This document shows, piece by piece, positions 16,695 through 25,846 of a stretch of 64,000 nt of DNA. The notes below the pieces were generated by a model, which made no database searches, was not told the DNA's origin, and worked only from the letters and a program-made list of their open reading frames with translations. The stretch's first letter is position 1. Every line of letters begins with the position of its first letter. A program made the position numbers and the translations under genes. This stretch comes from Dyadobacter sp. CY347 (GTDB lineage: Bacteria; Bacteroidota; Bacteroidia; Cytophagales; Spirosomataceae), in assembly GCF_021502655.1 (NCBI RefSeq), contig NZ_JAKFFT010000002.1, forward strand, positions 62,001 to 126,000. The letters run 5' to 3'.

Positions 16695-19418
16695 TTGAGT
16701 CAACTGCATCACCCAATTTTTGTTTTGAAACAATCCAATTTTACTAAGTCTGCATTGCTAATTGCAGTTCAATTCGTTCTTCTTCACTTTTCTGGTCTTT
16801 GTCAACTTCCTGATTCACTAGTAGTTAATGATCCTGATAGCCTTTATAGAACCCTATCGGATGCTGAGAAGCGATTTTCACGAAACGCGGTCCTCGGACT
16901 GAAAGTAGCCGATGGCTTGCAGGCAACGCTGTTTGCTTCGGAACCGGACGTGATCAACCCAATTAACATTGATGTGGACCATCGCGGGAGAGTTTGGGCT
17001 TGCGAGGCTTACAACTACCGCCCGGCTGTAAATGGCAAATCGGAGTTGGGACAGGGCGATCGCATTGTGATCATGGAGGATAAGGATGGTGATGGAAAGT
17101 CGGATGTTACCAAGGTTTTTTACCAGGGGCCGGAGCTGAATTCGCCTTTGGGGATTTGGGTGATGGGAAATAAAGCGGTGGTTTCGCAAAGCCCGTATGT
17201 GTGGCTTTTTACCGATACAAATGGCGATGATAAGGCCGATAAAAAGGAGATCTTATTCAAAGGGATCGGCGGCTCACAGAATGATGCGGGTGTTCATGCA
17301 TTCGTTTTCGGGCCGGATGGGAAATTCTATTTCAACTTCGGAAATGCCGGAAGGCAGCTTGTGGATGGCCAGGACAGGCCATTACTGGATAAATACGAAA
17401 GGCCGATCGATTTCAGGCAGTTCAAACAGGGCGTTGTTTTCAGGTGTGATCAGGATTTTACCAAAGTTGAAATATTAGCACAAAATTTCCGGATCGGCTT
17501 TGAAGTTGCTGTGGACAGTTTCGGGACCATGTGGCAGTCGGACCAGGAAGAGCCTGGCAATGGGGGCGACAGGGTTTCCTATGTGATGGAAAACGGGAAT
17601 TTTGGTTACATCGATGAAATGACCGGCGCGAGCTGGCGTTTGAACCGTACGAACCTGGAAGACGAAATCCCCCGCAGACATTGGCACCAAAATGACCCTG
17701 GCGTAGTGCCTAACCTTATTGAAACGGGCTCCGGTTTTCCAATGGGCATGACGGTGTATGAAGGCACTTTACTGCCCCGACGTTACTGGGAGCAGGTTTT
17801 GCTTGCCGATGCAGGTCAGCAGAATGTGAGTGGTTTTCCGGTTGTGAATGATGGTGCAGGATATAAATCGACGGGCATATTGCCGATCATTGAAGGAACC
17901 CGCGACAAATGGTTCCGGCCTACGGATGTGTGCGTGGCGCCGGATGGTTCGCTGATCATTTCGGACTGGTATGATCCCATCATCGGTTCGCATAAAATGA
18001 AGGATAAAAGCCGTGGCCGGATATTCCGCGTTGCGCCGAAGGACTCATTATATAAAATCCCCGTTTTCGACCTTACTATTCCTGAACAGGCGGTAAAAGC
18101 ATTGCAAAGCCCCAATTTGTCCATGCGTTATATGGCTTGGAATGCCTGTGTGAAGCATGGCTGGCAAGCTGAACCTTACCTGGAAGAGCTTTTCAGGTCA
18201 ATTGCCGTGAGCCCGAGGATAAGAGCACGTGCCTTGTGGGTTTTGAACCGGATAGAAGGTTTTAATTATCGCAGCCTCGACATTGCATTCAGGGAAATGA
18301 ACCCGAATTTGCGCATCACAGCTTTGCGCGCAGTAAGGCAGCGAAACAGCGACCCAACTGAATACATTAAAAGGCTCACCGCGGATCCTGACCCGCAAGT
18401 AAGGAGAGAATGTGCGCTGGCGATTAATCACAACCATACTTATGAGGCGTTGGACGTTTGGCTGCAACTTGCAAGGCAATACAAAGGCAATGACCGCTGG
18501 TCGGTGGAGGCGTTAAGCATTGGTGCTTTTGACCAATGGGAGCGAATTTTCCCTGCTTGGCTGGCCCAGGCTGGCGCTAATCCTGTGGCGACAAGTGCCG
18601 GAAAAGACATTGTGTGGCTGGCCAGAACGCGGCAAGCTATTCCCTATCTGACTACCGCAGCTTCGGATACAAGTGTGAATTTTAAAAGCAGGCTTCGCTA
18701 TTTCCGTGCATTTGACTTCTTTCATGCAGGTTATGAGAAATCACAGGCATTGCTGAATGTGATGAATGTGAATTCGTCTGACCGTATTGAAGTGAGCAAA
18801 TTGGCACTGCTGCATTTGGATAAATCATTTGTTACCAATTCCCAGCAAGGGTTAACCGCATTAAACAAGCTCCTCGACGAAACTTATGGAACCGAGCATT
18901 ACATTGACCTGATGACCCGCTATGAGCTTGATTCGGAAATGGACCGGCTGTTTAAAATGGCTTTGGATAAATCGGATGAAGTTGTCGGCCGGGACGCAGG
19001 TGCATTGTTACTGGAACAAGCGGGTATTTCTTATGTTACGCAAAAGCTAGCAAATCTGAATGAATCCAAAAAGTCTTCACTTCTGGCGTCGATACAAACA
19101 GTAGGAAGTCCGGAATCAGTTTATTTACTGCGTAATACGGCATTGGATCCTAATGAACCAGCTTCGGTCCGTAAAAATGCCGCTAAATATCTGGGCGCGA
19201 GCTGGCCGGGCGAAGAGGCAGTTGTAAAATTGCTTCGGGAAGACAGGGTGGCTGGCGATGTGAAGGAAGCAGCTTTATTAGGAGTGAAAAATGCTTTCAG
19301 GGAAGAGATTAAAGTCCAGCTCGCACCCTATTTGCCTCAGCCTGAATTGGAAAAAAATATCGATCCGACAAAATCAGAAAGTAAGAAAGAGAAGAAGAGA
19401 AGGAGGAGAAGAAGCTAG
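16695..19418 (+). CDS. PVC-type dehydrogenase-like protein lacking the cytochrome c domain
   Basis: 907 residues and clearly a paralog of the protein at 12797-15880: the same order of propeller (LQATLFASEP, VWACEAYNYRPA, DKDGDGKSD, TNGDDKADKKE, DVCVAPDGS) and HEAT-like repeats. It stops where the haem domain would begin and instead ends in a lysine/arginine tail (KKEKKRRRRRS). No CxxCH motif is present. The frame has no ATG before the signal-like hydrophobic stretch, so a TTG at 16695 is the likely start. The isomerase gene follows 78 bases downstream, probably in the same transcript. Confidence 0.82.
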   Translation: MSQLHHPIFVLKQSNFTKSALLIAVQFVLLHFSGLCQLPDSLVVNDPDSLYRTLSDAEKRFSRNAVLGLKVADGLQATLFASEPDVINPINIDVDHRGRVWACEAYNYRPAVNGKSELGQGDRIVIMEDKDGDGKSDVTKVFYQGPELNSPLGIWVMGNKAVVSQSPYVWLFTDTNGDDKADKKEILFKGIGGSQNDAGVHAFVFGPDGKFYFNFGNAGRQLVDGQDRPLLDKYERPIDFRQFKQGVVFRCDQDFTKVEILAQNFRIGFEVAVDSFGTMWQSDQEEPGNGGDRVSYVMENGNFGYIDEMTGASWRLNRTNLEDEIPRRHWHQNDPGVVPNLIETGSGFPMGMTVYEGTLLPRRYWEQVLLADAGQQNVSGFPVVNDGAGYKSTGILPIIEGTRDKWFRPTDVCVAPDGSLIISDWYDPIIGSHKMKDKSRGRIFRVAPKDSLYKIPVFDLTIPEQAVKALQSPNLSMRYMAWNACVKHGWQAEPYLEELFRSIAVSPRIRARALWVLNRIEGFNYRSLDIAFREMNPNLRITALRAVRQRNSDPTEYIKRLTADPDPQVRRECALAINHNHTYEALDVWLQLARQYKGNDRWSVEALSIGAFDQWERIFPAWLAQAGANPVATSAGKDIVWLARTRQAIPYLTTAASDTSVNFKSRLRYFRAFDFFHAGYEKSQALLNVMNVNSSDRIEVSKLALLHLDKSFVTNSQQGLTALNKLLDETYGTEHYIDLMTRYELDSEMDRLFKMALDKSDEVVGRDAGALLLEQAGISYVTQKLANLNESKKSSLLASIQTVGSPESVYLLRNTALDPNEPASVRKNAAKYLGASWPGEEAVVKLLREDRVAGDVKEAALLGVKNAFREEIKVQLAPYLPQPELEKNIDPTKSESKKEKKRRRRRS

Positions 19419-19496
19419 AAATACAAGTTTGCGGCCTGATTTGCGGTATATTTAATCGCGTGGCAGCTTTACATTGCTAAACATAACTTAAAGAAT

Positions 19497-20417
19497 ATGC
19501 TCCGCAGAAATTTTGTAAAATCTTCCCTTGGTCTGGCTGGTGCAGCAATTGCAGCAGGAGATGCTTTCGCAACGGCGCCAACGGCTAAAAATAAATTCAA
19601 GCTTAAATACGCTTCCCACTTTGGCATGTTTCAGAACAGCGCCGGAAAAGATGTGATCGATCAGCTGAAATTTATGGCTGACCAGGGTTTTATGGCAATT
19701 GAAGATAATGGCATGATGGGCCGTCCGAAGGAGCAACAGGAAGCCATTGCCAAAGAAATGACGCGCCTGGGCATGGAAATGGGCGTTTTTGTGGTGGATA
19801 AGGGTGGAAACGGAGCCAATACATTAGCGGCAGGCAAGCAGGAATACATTGATATTTTCTTAAATGGCTGCAAAAAAGCAGTGGAAACAGCCAAGCGCGT
19901 GAATGCGAAGTGGATGACGGTTGTGCCAGGCGATTTTGAAAGAAATTTACCAATCGGCGTGCAAACAGGTCACGTGATCGATGCATTGCGCCGTGGTGCT
20001 GAAATCCTTGAACCACACGGGTTGGTAATGGTTTTAGAGCCGCTGAGCGATTCGCCGAACCTCTTCCTGAGAACTTCCGACCAGACCTACGAAATCTGCC
20101 GCGGGGTGAACAGCAAATCCTGCAAGATCCTTTACGATATTTACCACATGCAGAAAAACGAAGGCCGGCTGCTTTACAACATTGACCGGACTTGGAGTGA
20201 AATCGATTATTTCCAGATAGGGGACGAGCCGGGCCGCAAGGAGCCAACAACGGGCGAGATCAATTACAAGAACATTTTCAAATACATTTACGACCGCAGC
20301 AAAAAGGAAAACAAATCTTTCATCATGGGCATGGAACATGGCAATTTCTCTCCGGGTAAGGAGGGAGAAGAAGCGCTGATCAAAGCTTATGTGGAGAGCG
20401 ACAGCTTTACGATCTAA
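19497..20417 (+). CDS. Exported sugar phosphate isomerase/epimerase-like (TIM barrel) protein
   Basis: 306 residues beginning MLRRNFVKSSLGLAGAA, a twin-arginine-type signal with cleavage near AFAT. The rest is a xylose-isomerase-like TIM barrel of the hydroxypyruvate-isomerase group. Likely metal ligands are Glu in MVLEPLSD, Asp/His in LYDIYHMQ and Glu/His in GMEHGNFSP. Tat export implies folding with its metal before secretion. The position directly after a PVC-type dehydrogenase gene is common in Cytophagales sugar-oxidation clusters and suggests a periplasmic sugar or keto-sugar substrate. The exact reaction is unknown. Confidence 0.82.
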   Translation: MLRRNFVKSSLGLAGAAIAAGDAFATAPTAKNKFKLKYASHFGMFQNSAGKDVIDQLKFMADQGFMAIEDNGMMGRPKEQQEAIAKEMTRLGMEMGVFVVDKGGNGANTLAAGKQEYIDIFLNGCKKAVETAKRVNAKWMTVVPGDFERNLPIGVQTGHVIDALRRGAEILEPHGLVMVLEPLSDSPNLFLRTSDQTYEICRGVNSKSCKILYDIYHMQKNEGRLLYNIDRTWSEIDYFQIGDEPGRKEPTTGEINYKNIFKYIYDRSKKENKSFIMGMEHGNFSPGKEGEEALIKAYVESDSFTI

Positions 20418-20454
20418 TGTTTCCGAGAGCGGTTTTTAATTTGATATAAAAACA

Positions 20455-20495
20455 AAAAAACACCGTAAAGTAGCGATACTTTACGGTGTTTTTTT
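20455..20495. terminator. Bidirectional intrinsic terminator
   Basis: A perfect stem (20461-20472 with 20477-20488, GCGA loop) is extended by an A run and a matching T run. It lies between the isomerase gene and the convergent CBM48 gene. Confidence 0.9.
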
Positions 20496-20516
20496 GTGCC
20501 CGGGAGCAATAGTAAA

Positions 20517-20828
20517 TTACAATACGACAACTGAATTTTCAGCCGTTGCGTCAACGCCGGCAGCTACGTATTTGTCTGCTTCCCAGTCGTTTTCCCATTT
20601 CTCGTCGTCAAGGATATAACGGAACTGATACTCACCTGAAGCAAGTTCGAGACTTGTTTTGAATGAGCCGTCTTTTTGCTTTTTCAATGCGATTGCTTCC
20701 TCAGGATTCCATCCGTTGAACTCACCAACCAACGCAACTTTTTTAACTTCAACTGCTGCTTCTGCGGGAACTGTAAATGTTACTTTGTAAACTGACTTAC
20801 TCTTTACAAATTGCTTTGTTAATGCCAT
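20517..20828 (-). CDS. Glycogen-binding/isoamylase early-set (CBM48-like) protein
   Basis: 103 residues that are almost entirely one CBM48/AMPK-type carbohydrate-binding domain: KVALVGEFNGWNP (the conserved WNP loop), DGSFKTSLELASGEYQFRYILD, then the final ENDWEADKY. There is no catalytic domain and no signal peptide. Stand-alone domains of this kind are common in Bacteroidota; binding of glycogen-like glucans is inferred. It has its own -7 element (20858-20865). Confidence 0.88.
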   Translation of the reverse strand: MALTKQFVKSKSVYKVTFTVPAEAAVEVKKVALVGEFNGWNPEEAIALKKQKDGSFKTSLELASGEYQFRYILDDEKWENDWEADKYVAAGVDATAENSVVVL

Positions 20829-20857
20829 GATTATGTAGTGTTAAATAGTTGATGGGA

Positions 20858-20865
20858 CAAATATA
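20858..20865 (-). promoter_or_regulatory. -7 promoter element of the CBM48-like gene
   Basis: TATATTTG on the minus strand is a perfect TAnnTTTG match, 30 bases upstream of the start at 20828. A TTTG lies 15 bases further upstream, a little closer than usual. Confidence 0.5.
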
Positions 20866-20977
20866 CAATCAAAAATTATTCAAATCAATGAATATCAATA
20901 TTATAAAGGAATTTCATCTTTGAATAATCATAATTAAACGTCCTAATGCCCGTATTTATTTCCCATTTACCTCATAT

Positions 20978-23239
20978 TTAACGCAACGTATAGCGCATCC
21001 CGAGAAAGCCTCTGATGCCTTGGTTAGGCGCAAAAACGTAAGACGGATCAAACGTCAAACGGTAAGGATTTTCCGGGGTTGCAATCACCTGGCCGTTGCC
21101 ATCAAACTTCACATTTTTGTCAAACGGATCATTTGATCTTGCAATGGAATTGGCCGGTGGCGTGAAATTGAGCAGGTTTTTTACTCCGCCGTAGATTTCC
21201 AACCCATTGTCAAACTTTTTGGTAACCTGGATATTTTGTAAAGACCAAACCGGTGAAACCCGCGCCCGCGGATCCTCTTCGCTCAGCATAGGCAGGCGCA
21301 TAGGGCCGTAAATATTTCCGGTATAATCCAATGATATGCCCGACTTTTGAAATTCATACGAAACAGACCAGACACCCGTATATTTCTCCGTCAGCACAGG
21401 CCGGAACCGGACGCCGTTCTCCTTCTGAAAATTTTCCATATAAGTGGCTCCCGCAATAATCTTCAATGGATAAGGGAAATTGAAATCCAGATTCAGGTTG
21501 ATGCCTTTTGAAACCGCATAACCATCCAAATTATCATAAATGATCTCATTCGGATTCGTATCGTAATCGGGCAGGATGCGGTTTGTGAAATGTGTATAGA
21601 AAACAGATGCGTCCAGGCCGATAAAAGAACTTCCCGTCACGATCTTTTTTACATAATTCACATTCACATTCCAGCTTTGCTCAGGATTAAGCGCTTCTTT
21701 CACAATTACTTGGCGCGAACCCGTAAGCGCCGCGTGATCCTCCGTGAACAGGTTTACAATGCGGAACCCGCGACCAATGTTCAACCGCACGACATCGGTT
21801 TGGTTGAATTTGTATTTATAAGCAAGTCTGGGTGTAAAAATGCTTCCGTGGCGGCTGTTATAATCGTATCGGGCGCCCAGCAACAATGCATGAGGTCCGG
21901 ATTTGATCTCATCTTGAACAAAAATTCCGGGCAGCAGAATTTTGTCGGGATGATCTTTTCCGTCAAGGAATCGCGTTGCAGTAGTGTTATCATTATAATA
22001 AGTGTAGCGGAAGGGCGTTCCGAAAAGCAGGTTATGCCTGCCAATTTCTTTATCCCACAAAAGCTGCGCAAATGCTATTTTCTGGTCTGCATTAAACATG
22101 ACATGGCCATAAGTCGAGTTCTGGTTATGCGAGCTGAAAGAATATTGCAAAGTGACTTTCTCGGACATAGGGAGCTGATAAGTGCCCAGGACTTCGAAGC
22201 GTTTGGTGTAAATGCTCTCTCCATAGACCTCCGTTCCCCCGCGATAGGTTTTGTTCCAGTTCATCTGCCCGCCCCAGCGGTCTTCGTAGTAGTAACGCGC
22301 TGCAATGCTAGCCTGCCGATTGTTTTTCCGGTTAAATGACCATTTGTTAAAAACAGAAATGCGGTTTTGTAAGGTCAGGTCAGTAAAGCCGTCCTTGTTG
22401 TTGTCGATAGGGTTTTGGTAATTAAAATAGCTGACACCCAGCAGCGAGCTTGCCTTGGAACCGGCGGTAAATTTTACGCCGAGATCAATGTTGTAATCCA
22501 GCCACGATGTACTGAATGCATCCGCAGAGAAAACGGGCGCTTTTGAAGGATTTTTCGTGATAATGTTGATCAATCCGCCCACGGCCTCTGAGCCGTAAAG
22601 CGTTGAAGCTGGTCCTTTTACGATTTCAACCCGTTCAATCAGGCTGTTTGGGATTCCGGACAGACCGTAGACGGTTGAAAGTCCGCTTACCATGGGCATG
22701 CCGTCAATGAGCACCATTGTGTAAGGGCCTTCGAGGCCGTTAATGTGGATATCGCCTGTGCTGCACACATTGCAATTGAGCTGCGGACGCACGCCGTTGA
22801 CGTAGCTTAGTCCTTCAAAAATACTGGGAACGGGGTTTTTGTAAATAAATTTTGCGGTGATAATGTCCACCGGGACGGGGCTGTCAAGTTTAGAAACCTC
22901 TTTCATCGTGCCTGTGACCACCACTTCATCCAATGCATTGGCACCGGACTTCAATACAAAATCACGCTTTAAGTCTTTCTCAATGCGCACATTCTTTTCG
23001 TTGATATTAGGCATCGAAATGAAACTGACCCGAAGGGAATAGCTTCCTTTTGGTATGCCGGGGATATGATAATGTCCCAGGGAATCGGCAGTTGCACCGA
23101 TTTTTAATTCATCAATATAAACAGATGCGCCAAATGCCGGGCTGTTTCCCTCTTCCAGAATGATCTTACCCGAAAGAGAATGTTGGGCCAATGCTGGCAA
23201 GCTGAGTGTGCATAACAGCAGGAGTATGAGTGACTTCAT
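20978..23239 (-). CDS. TonB-dependent outer membrane receptor
   Basis: 753 residues. After a signal peptide (cleavage near ALAQ) come a carboxypeptidase-like regulatory domain (about 22-105), a plug domain with DEVVVTGT and VDIITAKFI, and a 22-strand-type barrel ending in an aromatic-poor LGMRYTLR. The plug has a CNVCSTGDIHINGLEG stretch with paired cysteines. Receptors of this subclass resemble siderophore or metal-chelate transporters (FepA/CirA style). The palindrome and promoter at 23279-23313 suggest metal-responsive control. The ligand is not known. Confidence 0.88.
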   Translation of the reverse strand: MKSLILLLLCTLSLPALAQHSLSGKIILEEGNSPAFGASVYIDELKIGATADSLGHYHIPGIPKGSYSLRVSFISMPNINEKNVRIEKDLKRDFVLKSGANALDEVVVTGTMKEVSKLDSPVPVDIITAKFIYKNPVPSIFEGLSYVNGVRPQLNCNVCSTGDIHINGLEGPYTMVLIDGMPMVSGLSTVYGLSGIPNSLIERVEIVKGPASTLYGSEAVGGLINIITKNPSKAPVFSADAFSTSWLDYNIDLGVKFTAGSKASSLLGVSYFNYQNPIDNNKDGFTDLTLQNRISVFNKWSFNRKNNRQASIAARYYYEDRWGGQMNWNKTYRGGTEVYGESIYTKRFEVLGTYQLPMSEKVTLQYSFSSHNQNSTYGHVMFNADQKIAFAQLLWDKEIGRHNLLFGTPFRYTYYNDNTTATRFLDGKDHPDKILLPGIFVQDEIKSGPHALLLGARYDYNSRHGSIFTPRLAYKYKFNQTDVVRLNIGRGFRIVNLFTEDHAALTGSRQVIVKEALNPEQSWNVNVNYVKKIVTGSSFIGLDASVFYTHFTNRILPDYDTNPNEIIYDNLDGYAVSKGINLNLDFNFPYPLKIIAGATYMENFQKENGVRFRPVLTEKYTGVWSVSYEFQKSGISLDYTGNIYGPMRLPMLSEEDPRARVSPVWSLQNIQVTKKFDNGLEIYGGVKNLLNFTPPANSIARSNDPFDKNVKFDGNGQVIATPENPYRLTFDPSYVFAPNQGIRGFLGMRYTLR

Positions 23240-23278
23240 ATATACTTAATCCTATATTTAACTAATCCTGAATATTAA

Positions 23279-23294
23279 TTTAGACAAATCTAAA
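23279..23294. promoter_or_regulatory. DtxR/MntR-like palindrome over the receptor promoter
   Basis: TTTAGACAAATCTAAA has 6-bp arms and a 4-base spacer and resembles the operators of DtxR-family metal regulators. It covers the -7 element TAGATTTG (minus strand, 23285-23292) of the receptor gene, so a bound repressor would block initiation. Confidence 0.5.
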
Positions 23295-23313
23295 AATTAA
23301 ACTTGATAAACAA
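23285..23313 (-). promoter_or_regulatory. Promoter of the TonB-dependent receptor gene
   Basis: On the minus strand TTG (23311-23313) is followed 18 bases later by TAGATTTG (23285-23292), a perfect TAnnTTTG. The spacing matches the Bacteroidota vegetative promoter. The leader to the start codon is about 40 bases. Confidence 0.6.
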
Positions 23314-23426
23314 CAACTATTAATTTGATGGGCAGAAAAAATTATTGAAACTAACTATACGTTTTTTAGGGTTAGGAAGATTACACCGGATGAATTGGTT
23401 TTCAGCCGGCTATGGATAACCTCTAA

Positions 23427-23843
23427 ATGATTATGCTGAAAAAATTTTTGAAACCAATCAAGCTTCCGGCGTCAGCCGACTGGGGCGTGCTGATTTTACG
23501 GGTAGGCATTTCGTTGCTCATGCTCACGCATGGTTATGCGAAGCTGCAAAACCTTTTAAAAGGTGACCATTCATTTGCCGATCCGATCGGGATTGGAGAG
23601 GAGTTATCGCTTTATCTGACGATTGGCGCTGAGTTTGTTTGCTCAATTTTGGTGATTCTCGGTCTGTTCACCAGGGCGGCACTCATTCCGTTGATCATCA
23701 CCATGACCGTGGTTTTCTTTATTGTACACGGCCCGGATCCGCTGGCCGACAAGGAACATGCATTGACATTTCTGATTGTGTACGTTACATTATTTCTGAC
23801 CGGCCCCGGCAAGATGTCTGTGGATAGCGGTCTTTATAAATAA
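23427..23843 (+). CDS. DoxX family membrane protein
   Basis: 138 residues with four hydrophobic segments and the DoxX pattern: LILRVGISLLMLTHGYAKL, then IGEELSLYLTIGAEFVCSILVILGLFTRAA, and LTFLIVYVTLFLTGPGKMSVD. DoxX-type proteins are small inner-membrane proteins linked to quinone, thiosulfate or redox-stress functions. The precise role here is unknown. It is divergent from the TonB receptor, with 187 bases between them. Two Met codons (23427 and 23433) could both be the start. Confidence 0.85.
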   Translation: MIMLKKFLKPIKLPASADWGVLILRVGISLLMLTHGYAKLQNLLKGDHSFADPIGIGEELSLYLTIGAEFVCSILVILGLFTRAALIPLIITMTVVFFIVHGPDPLADKEHALTFLIVYVTLFLTGPGKMSVDSGLYK

Positions 23844-23845
23844 AT

Positions 23846-23881
23846 AAAAAAGGCGTTTCCTGTTCTGGAAACGCCTTTTTT
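23846..23881. terminator. Bidirectional intrinsic terminator
   Basis: GGCGTTTCC (23852-23860) pairs with GGAAACGCC (23867-23875), with A and T runs on either side. It separates the convergent DoxX and aldo/keto reductase genes. Confidence 0.85.
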
Positions 23882-23883
23882 TG

Positions 23884-24855
23884 CTATTGTGACCATTGGG
23901 TTGGAGATCGGTCCCAGCGGTGTTCTTTCAGCTTTTCTGCAAGTTTTGGATCGAGCAACTGGCCGTCGCTGGCCGAGATGTTTGATCTCACGTGCGGCAG
24001 TTTGCGCATACCCGGGATCGTGGTATGCACGTCCGGATTGTTCAATATAAACCTTAATGCGAGCTCTGGCATTGTCATTCCTTCCGGAATATCTGCTTTC
24101 AAGGCTTCGGCGTGTTCCACACTTGAATTCAGGTTTTCCGGTACGAAATAGGTCGAGCGCCAGTCATCGGCAGGGAAAGTTGTTTCCTTTGTCAATGTGC
24201 CTGTTAATGTTCCTTCATCAAACGGAACGCGGGAAATGACACCGATATCCAGCTTTTTGCAAAGGGGAAAGAGATTGTCTTCCGGCGCCTGGTCGAAAAT
24301 ATTGTAGATGACCTGAACGGCATCTATTAAGCCAGTTTCTAGTGTTTTTAAGACATTATCCGGCTCCCAGCGGTTCACGCTGATGCCCCAACGTTCGACT
24401 TTTCCTTCCTGCGTCAGCTTCTGAATGGCTTCTTTCCACTCGTCTTCCTGCGCCCAGCTGTCTTCCCACACATGGAACTGAAGCAATTCAATTCGTCCCG
24501 TGCCTAGGTTTTTAAGGCTTTTCTCTGTGTACTCAACAATGTAATCCGCAGGGAAAACATCCTTTAATGATGAGTCCGGCTTGGACGGCCATTGGCGGTT
24601 TTTTGGTGGGATTTTGGTGGCCGCATATAATTTACGGTCCGGATAACGGCGGATCAGGTCGCCGAGGATGCGCTCGCTGAGGCCTTCGCCATATCCCCAG
24701 GCCGTGTCAAAGAAATTGACGCCTGATTCAACTGCCAGGTTCAGCGAGTCATCCGTTTCCTTACGGTCGGAGCCTGTCCAGCCTGCAAGTCCCCACATTC
24801 CATAACCTATTTCGCTGATCTGCCAGCCACTGCGCCCAAAACGACGGTTCTGCAT
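23884..24855 (-). CDS. Aldo/keto reductase
   Basis: 323 residues, typical for the superfamily, of cytoplasmic NAD(P)H-dependent oxidoreductases acting on carbonyls. The catalytic tetrad is visible: Asp50 in NFFDTAWGYG, Tyr55, Lys81 (AATKI) and His in LLQFHVWE. The cofactor-binding region near the C-terminus is ISRVPFDEGTLTG, then TTIPGMRKLPHVRSNI. It resembles the group with YajO/tas-like proteins. It is transcribed alone toward the DoxX gene. The substrate cannot be told. Confidence 0.92.
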   Translation of the reverse strand: MQNRRFGRSGWQISEIGYGMWGLAGWTGSDRKETDDSLNLAVESGVNFFDTAWGYGEGLSERILGDLIRRYPDRKLYAATKIPPKNRQWPSKPDSSLKDVFPADYIVEYTEKSLKNLGTGRIELLQFHVWEDSWAQEDEWKEAIQKLTQEGKVERWGISVNRWEPDNVLKTLETGLIDAVQVIYNIFDQAPEDNLFPLCKKLDIGVISRVPFDEGTLTGTLTKETTFPADDWRSTYFVPENLNSSVEHAEALKADIPEGMTMPELALRFILNNPDVHTTIPGMRKLPHVRSNISASDGQLLDPKLAEKLKEHRWDRSPTQWSQ

Positions 24856-24978
24856 TGTTACTAAATTTAGTGTTCGTGGATTAAAGCCCGGGATTGTGTC
24901 TTTTTAATGTATTAGAAATACATTTGTAAGATTTTAAGTTCAGAAAAACTCATAGCACGTTCTTCAATTAACTGATAG

Positions 24979-25779
24979 GTGAGAGATAAAGGGTTGATGG
25001 TAAAAGCATTGTTGATGACAGTAAAAAGAATCGCCGGAATTGTCCTGATCCTCAGCATTTGCGGCTGGGTCAACGAGGACGAGCCTTCGGAAAAAATGAA
25101 AGAATACTGCGCCACATTCAACCAGATCCAGCTGGATATCCGGGACAATGTGATCTCCCCCGATTCCGGGCGGCTGGCTTTCCGCACAGTAATGCAGCAG
25201 ATCAGAAGTGAATTCAAAAGGGACACCTGCCGCGTTGTTGACTCGTCATATTTTGCTTATCCTATCAAAGGTTACACGCCGCGTGAATCCATAGGCGGCC
25301 GCGGAAGAGGCTACCGCGACGAAGGTTTTGACCTTTTTGATAACAATGCGCGCGGCAGCCATCCCGCACATGACCTTTTTGTGAAGGATAAAGACCAGGA
25401 TAATTTGGACGACAGGACCTGGCAACCTGTTGATGTTCTTTCATTTACAGCCGGAATTGTGCTCGCAACCGAAACGGGCTGGAAATATAACAGCGAATTC
25501 CGCGGCGGAAACTGGATATGGATTTACGATCCCTGCCTCGACGGCCTGTTTTACTACGCCCATAACAATATGATTGAAGTGCAGCCCGGGCAATGGGTGA
25601 ATGCGGGTGATAAAATTGCGGAAATGGGCCGCTCCGGCTATAATGCTTATCAAAAACGCTCTCCAACACATCTGCATTTAATGTATCTGCAATTGGACGA
25701 ATACGCTATGCCGCTTCCAGTAAACACTTACGAATGGTTGCTCATGGCCACGGTAAAGGATGGTTACGTTCTGGAATGA
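24979..25779 (+). CDS. M23/LytM-type metallopeptidase, exported
   Basis: A 266-residue protein with an N-terminal hydrophobic segment (signal or anchor, about residues 15-30) and a LytM domain in the second half. The zinc ligands fit the M23 pattern: HxxxD in SHPAHD (His128, Asp132) and HxH in PTHLHLM, with YYAHNNMIEVQPGQWVNAGDKIAEMGRSG between. Such enzymes cut peptide bonds in peptidoglycan. The charged, glycine-rich stretch GGRGRGYRDE lies before the first ligand. The first start is a GTG. An in-frame ATG six codons later, preceded by AAAGGG, may be the true start. Confidence 0.85.
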   Translation: MRDKGLMVKALLMTVKRIAGIVLILSICGWVNEDEPSEKMKEYCATFNQIQLDIRDNVISPDSGRLAFRTVMQQIRSEFKRDTCRVVDSSYFAYPIKGYTPRESIGGRGRGYRDEGFDLFDNNARGSHPAHDLFVKDKDQDNLDDRTWQPVDVLSFTAGIVLATETGWKYNSEFRGGNWIWIYDPCLDGLFYYAHNNMIEVQPGQWVNAGDKIAEMGRSGYNAYQKRSPTHLHLMYLQLDEYAMPLPVNTYEWLLMATVKDGYVLE

Positions 25780-25846
25780 TTGGGATTGATGCTATTAATT
25801 AATAAATTGTAGCTCACTCGATTACTATTCCTATAAACCATTTTTT

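Noticed and set aside
21590-22339. A 249-codon plus-strand open frame opposite the TonB receptor gene
   Set aside because: It lies wholly antisense to a well-supported receptor gene and its translation is rich in Cys, His and Ile without any domain pattern, as expected of a shadow frame.
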